Of a DNA stretch of 64,000 bases, positions 1 through 8,239 are shown piece by piece. The DNA lies in contig NZ_CP040106.1 in assembly GCF_005281475.1 (NCBI RefSeq), positions 1,943,501 through 2,007,500 on the forward strand, read 5' to 3'. Made by a program: the position numbers and the translations under genes. The stretch is from Echinicola rosea. Lineage in GTDB: Bacteria > Bacteroidota > Bacteroidia > Cytophagales > Cyclobacteriaceae. The notes under the pieces were generated by a model. It did not search any database. It was not told the origin of the DNA and was given only the letters and a program-made list of their open reading frames with translations. Positions within the stretch are counted from its first letter, which is position 1; every line of letters begins with the position of its first letter.

Positions 1-178
1 CCTTGAATATTTCGATAAATGCCTCTTGAAGGGCATCATGAGCCATGTCTTCTTCGTTCAGAATCCTGAAGACAGAAGAATACAGCGCTACCTTGTACCG
101 TTCAAAAAGCTCAAACTGGGCTTTTCGGTCTTGTTTGGTACATCGCTCGATTAGATCTTTCTCAAAAATTGATTTCAT
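1..178 (-). CDS. ECF RNA polymerase sigma-70 factor, N-terminal part (cut by window edge)
   Basis: This is the first 59 codons of a minus-strand gene whose 3' end lies outside the window; the ATG is at 176-178. The translation begins MKSIFEKDLIERCTKQDRKA and continues into a segment with the sigma region 2 pattern, ending DMAHDALQEAFIEIFK. That D-x-x-x-D-x-x-Q-E-x-F arrangement is typical of ECF sigma factors, which bind core RNA polymerase and direct it to a small set of promoters. Region 4 and any neighbouring anti-sigma gene are not visible, so the target and signal cannot be inferred. Confidence 0.85.
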   Translation of the reverse strand, partial: MKSIFEKDLIERCTKQDRKAQFELFERYKVALYSSVFRILNEEDMAHDALQEAFIEIFK

Positions 179-604
179 TTTATTTGGCTTCCTGTATAAA
201 AGAGGCTGCTAATGGGCAAAAGGTTGGAAAGCGGCTGAATAATTTGCCTGAAGCCCAACTTGGACTGTGTTTTGTTTATTTTTTTGTAAGCGCTTATCTT
301 CTAAATGTTCATCATAATTGGTTGGTGAAATCGATATTAATCCGCCATGGCTAGCCCTTTTCAGCATCCATCCATTGCCTAGAAGTAACGGCATTTTAAA
401 TCGAGATCAGGTGGTTTAATATTTGATCTTAACGGAAAATGCATTGATGAACAGTCCCTCTGTGATGAGGTACAGCCTCCGGAATTTGTGAGGAAGAGAT
501 GCTTTCAATAAACCTAGTTAATTTCAACTTCCTGTGAGCAAATCATGGTTGCTCTTGGGGATTGCCTTTATAATTTCCCTATTTTTATGTTAAAATCATA
601 GTCT
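179..604. other. Intergenic region, no gene recognised
   Basis: About 425 bp separate the divergent sigma factor and PLP-enzyme genes. Short open frames on both strands (169-354 plus, 209-394 minus) overlap each other and resemble no known protein. The regulatory sequences of both flanking genes must lie here, but I see no clear TANNTTTG element, terminator or riboswitch fold. Confidence 0.5.
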
Positions 605-1714
605 ATGAAATTCGAAACATTAGCAATTCACGGAGGTGAAGAGATTACGGGGCCGCATAAGCCGGTGGTGCAGCCGATTACAATGTCCACGACTTTTGAG
701 CATCATGAAGGCTCCCTGATCTATTCCCGGGCCAATAATCCCAACCGGATGGCACTGGAAAAATTGTTGGCTGACTTGGAAATGGGAAAGGCAGCAGCAG
801 CTTTTTCATCCGGGAATGCCGCTGGAATGGCCATTTTTCAGGCATTGCCGCTGGGAAGTCATATGGTGGCTCCGTCCGATATGTACCATGGGCTCAAAAA
901 GCAACTGGTAGAGTTGTTTAAGGATAGGCTGGAAGTGACATTTACCGACCTAAGTGATCCTGAAAACCTTGAAAAGGCCTTGCAGCCCAACACCGAGTTG
1001 CTTTGGATAGAAACGCCCTCCAATCCCATGCTGAAGATCAGTGATATTAAGGTCCTCAGTGATATGGCCAAGGACAATGAGGTCAGGGTGGTCTGTGACA
1101 ATACCTTTGCTACACCCGTATTCCAAAATCCCCTGCAGCTAGGGGCTGACATGGTAATGCACAGTGCTACCAAGTACTTTGGCGGGCACAGTGATGTTTT
1201 GGGCGGTGCCTTGGTCACCAAAGTGGTGGATGACTTCTGGCAGGATGTGGTGAATGTCCAACAGACGGGAGGAGCTGTTTTGTCTCCTTTTGACTGTTAT
1301 ATGCTTATTCGTAGCATCAAGACGCTTGCTTACCGGATGAAAGGGCATGCTGAGCATGCTGGCATGATCGCATCGTTTTTGGACCAGCACCCACAGGTGG
1401 AGAATGTTTTTTATCCAGGATTGACCAATCATCCTAGCCATGAAGTAGCCAAAAAGCAAATGACTGGTTTTGGAGGGATTCTTTCCTTTCTGGTAAAAGG
1501 CAATCCTAACGATGCCGATAAATTAATATCAAATCTAAAATATTACACGAATGCTACGAGCCTTGGAGGGGTGGAAAGCCTCATTGAAAGAAGGGCTGCA
1601 GTGGAAGGTCCTAACACCAAAACACCCCAAAACCTGATTCGCCTTTCCGTAGGACTGGAGCACTTGGATGACTTACTTTCCGATCTGGATCAAGCTTTTC
1701 AAACAATTGGCTAA
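605..1714 (+). CDS. Cys/Met metabolism PLP-dependent enzyme (cystathionine gamma-synthase / gamma-lyase family)
   Basis: The 369-residue protein matches the trans-sulfuration enzyme family in length and motifs. The N-terminal TLAIHGGE motif, the SSGNAAGMAIFQAL cofactor-phosphate loop, WIETPSNP and the Schiff-base lysine (K190 in HSATKYFGGHSD) are all present, followed by the SLGGVESLIE C-terminal motif. Such enzymes act in the cytoplasm on cystathionine, O-acyl-homoserine or methionine. Sequence alone does not separate synthase, beta/gamma-lyase and methionine gamma-lyase activity, and no other methionine or cysteine gene is adjacent. It stands alone, with a hairpin right after the stop codon. 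Confidence 0.9.
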   Translation: MKFETLAIHGGEEITGPHKPVVQPITMSTTFEHHEGSLIYSRANNPNRMALEKLLADLEMGKAAAAFSSGNAAGMAIFQALPLGSHMVAPSDMYHGLKKQLVELFKDRLEVTFTDLSDPENLEKALQPNTELLWIETPSNPMLKISDIKVLSDMAKDNEVRVVCDNTFATPVFQNPLQLGADMVMHSATKYFGGHSDVLGGALVTKVVDDFWQDVVNVQQTGGAVLSPFDCYMLIRSIKTLAYRMKGHAEHAGMIASFLDQHPQVENVFYPGLTNHPSHEVAKKQMTGFGGILSFLVKGNPNDADKLISNLKYYTNATSLGGVESLIERRAAVEGPNTKTPQNLIRLSVGLEHLDDLLSDLDQAFQTIG

Positions 1715-1731
1715 ACCGTCTTAAATTCAAA

Positions 1732-1757
1732 AGACCATTCGCTTAGGCGAATGGTCT
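1732..1757 (+). terminator. Hairpin after the PLP-enzyme gene
   Basis: A perfect 11-bp stem (1732-1742 with 1747-1757) closes a TTAG loop 18 bp after the stop codon. It lacks a strong T tract, so termination may be weak or the hairpin may protect the mRNA end. The remaining 260 bp up to the convergent comM gene are AT-rich and show no other feature. Confidence 0.55.
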
Positions 1758-2017
1758 AATGGTATTACTGACTTTTAATAATCGAAAAAGTGTGTTGAAC
1801 AAGTTGGATTGTTTTAATGTAAATGGGTGATCACAACTTTTGCTAGCAAAGTAACACATAAGTTTTGCTTTAAGCAAAAATTACCACTATAAAAAGTACA
1901 ATAAATCCCATAAAAATAATTCAATATAAATATTCGAATTTTTGATGTACCAACATTGAATTTTTATTGAAATTTTTTAGTGAAAATATTCAATTTCTAA
2001 TCTCTTACAGTTGATAC

Positions 2018-3556
2018 TCAGCCGGCCCAGCCTTCTCTGTCCAAGCTGCGGTATTGAATAGCTTCCGCCAAATGCTCCACTTTGATGTTTTCGGAATCAG
2101 ACAGGTCTGCGATGGTTCTGGCCACTTTCAGGATTCTGTCGTATGCCCTGGCAGAGAGTCCTAGTCTTTCCATAGCGGTTTTTAAGAGGGTTTTTCCGGC
2201 CTCGTTTATTTCGCACACTTCCTTGACCATATGTGAGGGCATCATGGCATTGCAATAGATTTCCTTATGCTCCTTAAACCGCTCCACTTGTCGGTCCCTG
2301 CCACTGACCACACGTTCACGGATGACATTGCTTTTTTCTGCTTTTCTAGTGGAAGTCATCTCGTCAAATTTTACAGGGGTGACTTCCACATGAAGGTCAA
2401 TTCGATCGAGTAAAGGGCCGCTTACTTTGTTTAGATAGCGCTGTACCACTCCGGGGCCGCAGACACATTCTTTTTCGGGGTGATTGTAATAGCCGCATGG
2501 GCAGGGGTTCATGCTGGCGATCAGCATGAAGTTGGCAGGGTAGTCCACCGATACTTTTGCACGGCTGATAGAAACCCTTCTTTCTTCGAGCGGCTGTCGC
2601 ATGACTTCAAGCACTGTCCGTTTGAATTCCGGCAATTCATCCAAAAACAATACCCCATTATGCGCCAAAGATATTTCACCCGGCTGGGGATTGCCTCCGC
2701 CACCGACCAAGGCTACGTCGCTGATGGTATGGTGGGGCGAGCGAAAGGGGCGCTGGGCAATCAGTGATGCTTCCCTCCCGAGCCTTCCGGCTACAGAGTG
2801 AATCTTGGTGGTCTCGAGGGCTTCCTGTAGGGTCAGGGGAGGCAGGATAGAAGGGAGCCGTTTGGCCAGCATGGTTTTGCCTGCACCGGGAGGCCCCACC
2901 ATGATGACATTGTGTCCTCCGGCGGCAGCGATTTCCATCGCCCTTTTGATGTTTTCTTGGCCTTGCACATCTGCAAAATCAAATTCATAATCTTCTAAGG
3001 AATTATAAAATACATCCCTTGTATCTGTTACCATCGGGGTGATCTCCAATTCCCCCTCCAAAAAGCCAATTGCCTGCTCCAAGTTTTCGACACCGATGAC
3101 GTCCAGATTGTTGACGATAGAGGCTTCTGCGGCATTGGGCTGGGGTAGAATGATGCCCTTGAACCCTTTTTTTCTCGCTTCGATGGCGATGGGCAGGACG
3201 CCCTTGATGGGTCGCAGCTGGCCGTCGAGGGAGAGCTCGCCCATGATGACATATTCTTCAAGTTCGGCAAATTCCACTTGCTCGGAAGCTTTGAGTATTC
3301 CCATGGCGATGGGGAGGTCATAAGCAGACCCTTCTTTACGAATGTCTGCAGGTGCCAGGTTAATGACTACTTTCTGACGTGGCATCCTGTATCCGAAATA
3401 TTTCAATGCAGATTCTACCCGCTGCTGGCTTTCCTTCACAGCACTGTCCGGTAGGCCTACCATGTAAAAACTGGTTCCCTGTCCGACGTTTACCTCTATG
3501 GTGATCAGGATGGCATCTACTCCAGAAACTGTACTACCATACGTTTTTGCTACCAT
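2018..3556 (-). CDS. comM: YifB/ComM family Mg-chelatase-like AAA+ ATPase
   Basis: The 512-residue protein has the full YifB/ComM architecture. An N-terminal Lon-like domain starts MVAKTYGSTVSGVDAI. A Mg-chelatase AAA+ module follows, with Walker A GPPGAGKT, the Walker B-type segment LFLDELPEF and the CPCGYY metal-binding-like cysteines. The C-terminal Mg_chelatase_C domain ends RSLDREGW. In other bacteria ComM is a hexameric helicase that promotes branch migration during natural transformation. Whether this strain is competent is not shown here. It is the last gene of the minus-strand block, separated from the gene before it by a strong terminator. Confidence 0.92.
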   Translation of the reverse strand: MVAKTYGSTVSGVDAILITIEVNVGQGTSFYMVGLPDSAVKESQQRVESALKYFGYRMPRQKVVINLAPADIRKEGSAYDLPIAMGILKASEQVEFAELEEYVIMGELSLDGQLRPIKGVLPIAIEARKKGFKGIILPQPNAAEASIVNNLDVIGVENLEQAIGFLEGELEITPMVTDTRDVFYNSLEDYEFDFADVQGQENIKRAMEIAAAGGHNVIMVGPPGAGKTMLAKRLPSILPPLTLQEALETTKIHSVAGRLGREASLIAQRPFRSPHHTISDVALVGGGGNPQPGEISLAHNGVLFLDELPEFKRTVLEVMRQPLEERRVSISRAKVSVDYPANFMLIASMNPCPCGYYNHPEKECVCGPGVVQRYLNKVSGPLLDRIDLHVEVTPVKFDEMTSTRKAEKSNVIRERVVSGRDRQVERFKEHKEIYCNAMMPSHMVKEVCEINEAGKTLLKTAMERLGLSARAYDRILKVARTIADLSDSENIKVEHLAEAIQYRSLDREGWAG

Positions 3557-3579
3557 TTTTAGTTAAATTCTACTTCCAT

Positions 3580-3609
3580 AAAAAAAGGAAATCTCCGTAG
3601 AGATTTCCT
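3580..3609 (-). terminator. Intrinsic terminator
   Basis: A 9-bp stem (3586-3594 with 3601-3609) around a CCGTAG loop is followed, in the minus direction, by seven T residues (3586-3580). It lies between the small membrane protein gene and comM and should end the transcript of the upstream gene. Confidence 0.85.
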
Positions 3610-3645
3610 GTTAAGCTCATTTTATATTCCCCTTTTTGGGCATCT

Positions 3646-4026
3646 TTATTTGATGTTTTGTCTAGGCTTGATACCAGAGCCATCTGTTTCATCTTCTTGG
3701 CTTGGACCTGTAGAGGGCGGAATAGTGCCTCCTACTGGTTTTGATTTTGCTTTCTGCTCATGGTCATAAAGCCTGGCTTTTAACTTGTCGTTTTCCCCTT
3801 CTAGTTTTCTGATCTTTTTTCCCATGCTGCTCGTGTACATGGACACCATCATCCAAGTGATCAGATAGAGAACAAAGCCAGCAAGAAGCCAAATGACCAC
3901 TTTTCCAGCGGTGAGTTCTTGGATCCCAAAGCCGTTTTTAATGCTGTCGAAAACCAGAAAGAACACCAGTGCTACTCCAAAAAAAAGTGCTACCAAAAGC
4001 TGAAATACACTTGATACCTTTTTCAT
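3646..4026 (-). CDS. Small membrane protein with cytoplasmic coiled-coil tail, function unknown
   Basis: This 126-residue protein has two hydrophobic segments, about residues 9-27 and 42-64, followed by a charged heptad-like stretch (KKIRKLEGENDKLKARLYDHEQ) and a disordered polar tail ending in IKPRQNIK. The layout resembles LapA-like or envelope-spanning helper proteins, but I do not recognise a family. It starts 32 bp after the MsbA-like ABC transporter gene on the same strand and precedes a terminator, so the two are probably co-transcribed. Confidence 0.65.
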   Translation of the reverse strand: MKKVSSVFQLLVALFFGVALVFFLVFDSIKNGFGIQELTAGKVVIWLLAGFVLYLITWMMVSMYTSSMGKKIRKLEGENDKLKARLYDHEQKAKSKPVGGTIPPSTGPSQEDETDGSGIKPRQNIK

Positions 4027-4058
4027 AAATTTAAAATTAAGATTTGTTATCCAATATA

Positions 4059-5894
4059 CTAAACTGATTGCATAGTGGAAAGTTTCTTATACAATCCTTC
4101 TTTACTTATTAACGCTTCATGCGTACCTCTCTCGACTATTTCGCCATTTTGGACCACAAGAATTTCGTCCGCATGTTGGATGGTGCTCAGGCGGTGGGCG
4201 ATTACCAGGGTGGTCCTGTTGCTCATCAAGTTGGTCAGCGCTTCCTGCACGAGTCGCTCGGATTCGGAGTCCAGTGCTGAGGTGGCCTCGTCCAAGATCA
4301 GGATGGGAGGGTTTTTCAGTACTGCGCGGGCAATGCTCAACCGCTGGCGTTGTCCGCCGGAAAGTTTGCTGCCTCGCTCGCCAATATTGGTTTGATAGCC
4401 ATTCTCTAATTGCGCGATAAATCCATGTGCATTAGCGATCTTGGCGGCTTCTACCACCGAGGCTTCAGAAACCTCAGATAGGCCAAAAGCAATATTGTTG
4501 AAAATGGTGTCATTGAACAAAATGGATTCTTGGGTGACAATACCGATGAGTTTACGTAAATCGTCTATGGCAAATTCCCTAATATCAGTGTCGTCTAATT
4601 TCACCTTCCCAGCAGTGGGGTCATAAAAACGGGGTACAAGGTCTGCAATAGTGGATTTTCCTCCTCCGGAAGGCCCCACTAAGGCGATAGTTTTGCCCTT
4701 TTGAAGTGAGAATTCGATGCCTTTTAACACCAGTGGCCCCTGGTCATAGCCGAAATCCACTTGGCTAAAGGAAATCGTGGATCCAAATTTTTGAAGGCTT
4801 TTGGGACGGGCTGGATCCTGAATGGCAGGTGCCGTATCCACTACCTTAAAGATCCTGTCCGCAGAGGCAAGGCCTCTTTGGACCGCTCCCATGGCCCTTG
4901 ATATTTCTTTGGCGGGATTGAGAACTTGCGTAAATAGGATAATGTAGGCGAGAAATTCACTGGCCGAAAGATCAGAGGCGTTGTTGAGTACCAAGCTGCC
5001 CCCATATAGCAGAATGCCCGCTACCACAAATACGCCCAAAAACTGTGAAATCGGAGAGGCCAATTCATTTCTCTTGGCCATGGAAACATTGATTTTGGAG
5101 TATTTGTCGGTCTCTTTGTCAAATTTGTCATATACATATCCCGTGGCGCTGAAAGCCTTTACCACACGCATTCCGCCAATGGTCTCGTCCAGGATGTTTA
5201 CGATGCGCCCGAGGGATTCTTGGCTTTGGACAGCTTTCTTTTTGAGCCTTTTGGTAATGCCCCCAATGATCGCCCCTGAGATCGGAATGATCAGGATGGT
5301 AAAAAGGGTGAGCTTTACCGACATAAAGAAAAGGGCACCAAAATATAAGATGATCGTGACAGGTTCCCTAAATACCACCCGCAGGGATTGGACGACACTG
5401 TTTTCCACTTCTTGCACATCATTTGTCATCTTGGACATCAGGTCACCTTTACGTTCATTGGTGAAATAGCCAATATGCATGCGGCTTACCTGATCAAAGA
5501 TGTGCATGCGCATTTTTTTGATCACATCCGCTTTGACTTTTGCCAATAATACGCCTGCCAAATAGGTGAAAAGGTTGGATAGGAATACAGAAACCACGAT
5601 GATGATGCATACATACACCAAGGTTCCGAACTTCCCATAAGTTTCCGCTACCTGCATGAAATAATAGTTGAACAGGTGCATGAAATACTCAATGGTAAAT
5701 GAAAATTCAGGCTTAGAGGCATAGCGCTGTAGTTCAGCTGGATCGACTTGCTCGAAGATGACATCAAACAATGGCTTCAGCAAGGTGAAATTAAGCAAGC
5801 CAAAAATGATAGCCAGCAAGGCGTAGACCACATATAGTGGGAAATACCTTCTGTAAGGACGGGCGTATGCTAATATTCTTAAATAGGTTTTCAT
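4059..5894 (-). CDS. MsbA-like ABC exporter (fused membrane and ATPase domains)
   Basis: The 611-residue half-transporter has an N-terminal six-helix type-1 exporter domain (about residues 1-330). The ATPase domain carries Walker A GPSGGGKST, signature LSGGQRQR, Walker B ILILDEATSALD and the switch histidine in VIAHRLST. Such proteins work as homodimers in the inner membrane. The closest family is MsbA, the lipid A-core flippase, though related multidrug exporters look alike. It follows an outer-membrane barrel gene by 50 bp, which is compatible with an envelope-lipid role, but the substrate is an inference. Confidence 0.88.
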   Translation of the reverse strand: MKTYLRILAYARPYRRYFPLYVVYALLAIIFGLLNFTLLKPLFDVIFEQVDPAELQRYASKPEFSFTIEYFMHLFNYYFMQVAETYGKFGTLVYVCIIIVVSVFLSNLFTYLAGVLLAKVKADVIKKMRMHIFDQVSRMHIGYFTNERKGDLMSKMTNDVQEVENSVVQSLRVVFREPVTIILYFGALFFMSVKLTLFTILIIPISGAIIGGITKRLKKKAVQSQESLGRIVNILDETIGGMRVVKAFSATGYVYDKFDKETDKYSKINVSMAKRNELASPISQFLGVFVVAGILLYGGSLVLNNASDLSASEFLAYIILFTQVLNPAKEISRAMGAVQRGLASADRIFKVVDTAPAIQDPARPKSLQKFGSTISFSQVDFGYDQGPLVLKGIEFSLQKGKTIALVGPSGGGKSTIADLVPRFYDPTAGKVKLDDTDIREFAIDDLRKLIGIVTQESILFNDTIFNNIAFGLSEVSEASVVEAAKIANAHGFIAQLENGYQTNIGERGSKLSGGQRQRLSIARAVLKNPPILILDEATSALDSESERLVQEALTNLMSNRTTLVIAHRLSTIQHADEILVVQNGEIVERGTHEALISKEGLYKKLSTMQSV

Positions 5895-5944
5895 CTAGAT
5901 CATTATCGATTAGTCCCTGCCGATAGGGTACTGATAAAACGGGG

Positions 5945-7624
5945 TCAATAATTATAGGCTTCTCTGGCGATATTGAGCCGCAAAGACAAGTGGGAGTAAT
6001 TACTGACTTCTGGCGCATCCAAGCCCTCAGCTGTGTGCCTTCTGTAGCTATGTCCAAGATCAATAAATAAATTGTGCTTCAGCATGTATGAAGCAACGAT
6101 ATTCCCCATGAGCAGTTTGTTTTCCACTCCTTGCCCAATTTGATGTCCATATAGGCCCAGCCCGTCTTCTCCCTCAAGCCTGTTTTTCAATAAATCGCCT
6201 CCCATATTGGTAGCCTCATCAGGATCGGTTCCATATATATGGTATATACCTGTAAAATTAAGGGAAAGTTTTGGAATTGGCTGATAACGGAGAATCCCAA
6301 TTGCCTCTCGGAAGTTGGCACCGCGTGGATGGGCGATGGGGGTGCGGTAGTGGGTATAAGCTTGATGGTCAAATTTCTCCTGATAGGTATAAGGCCGGGC
6401 TTGATTATATTCCAATTGCAAGTCCAAGTTTTTGATTTGGAATACATTGATGTATTTGTAGCCAAGTTGCAGCCCGTGTTTGTTGCGTTTGGAATTTTTG
6501 CCGTCCACGCCAAAAAACTCTCCAAAGACAAATTCATCCAAGGCAAACTGTCCATATAGCTGCATGGCATGGGCAAAATTCCATTTGAAGTCTGTTCCCA
6601 GCATTACCTTATCTGGCGTTCCCAGCTGATGCTCTACCCAGCGGTAAAAAATCACAGGGTTGAGGTAGGTCCAGTCGGCTTGGTTCGCCATGACAGATTC
6701 GAAGATGCCAATGTTCAGTTTTTTGCCGATATTCATGCCCAACCGGTGCAGCGAAAACCATTTTTTGGGGTAGCGGCCGTCTTCTGGCCTGTTACGGCTG
6801 TTCAGGAAAATGTCGGCCGTCATTTGCGCCCACATGGTTGTGTACTGCAATTTCCAAACATTCACGTTCAACTTGAAGAACATGTAGGGGTTTGAAAAGT
6901 CAGAAAGGATCATGGAGCGGTAACCCTCCCCGACAAAGTTCCGGTCATGGCCCATCTGGGCATCGATGTGCTTGGAGACCTTAAAGGTAAAATATCCCCT
7001 TGCAGCAAAGTAGCTGTACCCATGATCGCCGTACCGCTTCCAGAACCCTTGCCCTGGCACTGCACCATTGTGTTCGGTATAGTCTTCTACCCAAGTGGGG
7101 AAAATGACTTCGTTACTGGTCAGGTAGGTGTAGAAACCTACTTTCCTGTCGATACTTCCCCTAAGGGTAATGCCACGCGTGTTTCTGAAATTAGTGCTTT
7201 CTGCGCCAGACTCCGTGCCGCCGCGAAAATAGATCACCGGATTTATATGGACGTCAAAATCCTTATCCCTGTGATAATAAAAGTCTGAGGGTCTTTTGTA
7301 TATTTTTTTCCAGAGTGGCTTTTGGGAAAGAGCGGTCTCTTCTTCCACAAATTCCCAGTTGTCATTTCTTAAGTAACGAAAATTGAATTCGTCCACTTTT
7401 CCCATGGCTACCTGGTCCACTTCATCCAGGAAACCGGCCACATTATCCCTTCTGAGAGGCTTGAAACCTGTAGGGTAATGGGGGACAAACTCCCCCCTGA
7501 GTATCTCATAGCGGTCCAGCAAGTGATAGTACGCCCTATTATAAGGTATCAGCGCACTCTGGGCGACACAGATATCCAAAGCACCGCATAGAAATCCCAT
7601 GGCCAGTAAAAACTTCCTTAACAT
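5945..7624 (-). CDS. Outer-membrane beta-barrel protein, capsule-assembly Wzi-like (tentative)
   Basis: The 559-residue protein starts with a signal peptide (MLRKFLLAMGFLCGALDICVAQ). The rest is rich in alternating aromatic/polar strands, as in outer-membrane barrels, ending in a strand with SLRLNIAREAYNY. Segments such as YSYFAARGYFTFKV, GHDRNFVGEGYRSM and IAHPRGANFREAI are reminiscent of Bacteroidetes proteins annotated as Wzi-type capsule assembly or gliding-related barrels; this is recall, not a search result. It would sit in the outer membrane. The assignment to a barrel is firm, the subfamily is not. Confidence 0.7.
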   Translation of the reverse strand: MLRKFLLAMGFLCGALDICVAQSALIPYNRAYYHLLDRYEILRGEFVPHYPTGFKPLRRDNVAGFLDEVDQVAMGKVDEFNFRYLRNDNWEFVEEETALSQKPLWKKIYKRPSDFYYHRDKDFDVHINPVIYFRGGTESGAESTNFRNTRGITLRGSIDRKVGFYTYLTSNEVIFPTWVEDYTEHNGAVPGQGFWKRYGDHGYSYFAARGYFTFKVSKHIDAQMGHDRNFVGEGYRSMILSDFSNPYMFFKLNVNVWKLQYTTMWAQMTADIFLNSRNRPEDGRYPKKWFSLHRLGMNIGKKLNIGIFESVMANQADWTYLNPVIFYRWVEHQLGTPDKVMLGTDFKWNFAHAMQLYGQFALDEFVFGEFFGVDGKNSKRNKHGLQLGYKYINVFQIKNLDLQLEYNQARPYTYQEKFDHQAYTHYRTPIAHPRGANFREAIGILRYQPIPKLSLNFTGIYHIYGTDPDEATNMGGDLLKNRLEGEDGLGLYGHQIGQGVENKLLMGNIVASYMLKHNLFIDLGHSYRRHTAEGLDAPEVSNYSHLSLRLNIAREAYNY

Positions 7625-7838
7625 GTCGTGTAATTGATTTACGTCAAACTCGGTTTCAGCCCCAAAACTTAGGACAATATTCCCTTCTGGCCATAAAACT
7701 ACATTATTTTTTGATCAGAAAAAGATAGGGCGGCAAAGGGAAAACGTCGGACGACTGGCATTTTCTTGATTTTTTTCGCAATTTTGCAGATAAATAGTGC
7801 GCTGACAACCTTTGGGTTAAATAATTCATTGATAAACA

Positions 7839-7870
7839 TTTGGAGGCTTTTATAAAAAAGAATAACTTTG
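7839..7870 (+). promoter_or_regulatory. Promoter of rpmE
   Basis: TTTG (7839-7842), a 20-bp spacer and TAACTTTG (7863-7870) match the Bacteroidetes housekeeping promoter (TTTG, about 19 bp, TANNTTTG). The start of transcription would be about 40 nt before the rpmE ATG. An inverted repeat TGGAGGC / GCCTCCA (7841-7847, 7872-7878) brackets the promoter. The remainder of the 291-bp gap from 7625 shows no gene. Confidence 0.75.
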
Positions 7871-7915
7871 TGCCTCCATTTGAAAAAGCGACATTTAATA
7901 TAAATAGGGATTACC

Positions 7916-8161
7916 ATGAAAAAAGACATTCATCCAAACTACAGAGAGGTTGTTTTCTATGACACTTCCAGTGAATATAAGTTTTTGACCAAGTCCACGA
8001 TCGAAACTGACGAGACGATCACTTGGGAAGATGGAAACGAATATCCTCTTTATAAGGTGGAAGTGAGCTCTAACTCACACCCTTTCTATACCGGTAAGAA
8101 AATGCTTCTTGATACTGCCGGTCGTGTGGAGAAATTCAACAGAAGATACAAGAAGAAATAA
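7916..8161 (+). CDS. rpmE: 50S ribosomal protein L31, type B
   Basis: The 81-residue protein starts [16 protein letters not shown] and contains the typical [24 protein letters not shown] core. It lacks the zinc-binding cysteines of the C+ form, so it is the zinc-independent type B (RpmE2-like). It forms a contact between the ribosomal subunits. The gene is monocistronic, with its own promoter and a strong terminator 33 bp after the stop codon. Confidence 0.96.
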   Translation: MKKDIHPNYREVVFYDTSSEYKFLTKSTIETDETITWEDGNEYPLYKVEVSSNSHPFYTGKKMLLDTAGRVEKFNRRYKKK

Positions 8162-8193
8162 TTCATTTCTTTGTAGCAAAAGCAACTTTAAAA

Positions 8194-8226
8194 AGTCTCT
8201 TGGAAATTGTATTCCAAGAGACTTTT
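8194..8226 (+). terminator. Intrinsic terminator of rpmE
   Basis: A perfect 11-bp stem (8194-8204 with 8213-8223) with an 8-nt loop is followed by TTTTC and a further T run. It overlaps the -33 part of the promoter for the next gene. Confidence 0.88.
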
Positions 8227-8235
8227 CTATTTTTG
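8207..8235 (+). promoter_or_regulatory. Promoter of the GlmU-like/holB operon, inside the rpmE terminator
   Basis: TTG (8207-8209), an 18-bp spacer and TATTTTTG (8228-8235) fit the Bacteroidetes promoter pattern. The -7 element ends only 4 bp before the ATG at 8240, so the transcript would begin at or very near the start codon. Confidence 0.6.
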
Positions 8236-8239
8236 TAGC

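Noticed and set aside
7699..7929. 76-codon minus-strand frame before rpmE
   Set aside because: It covers the rpmE promoter and start codon on the opposite strand; low-complexity composition.
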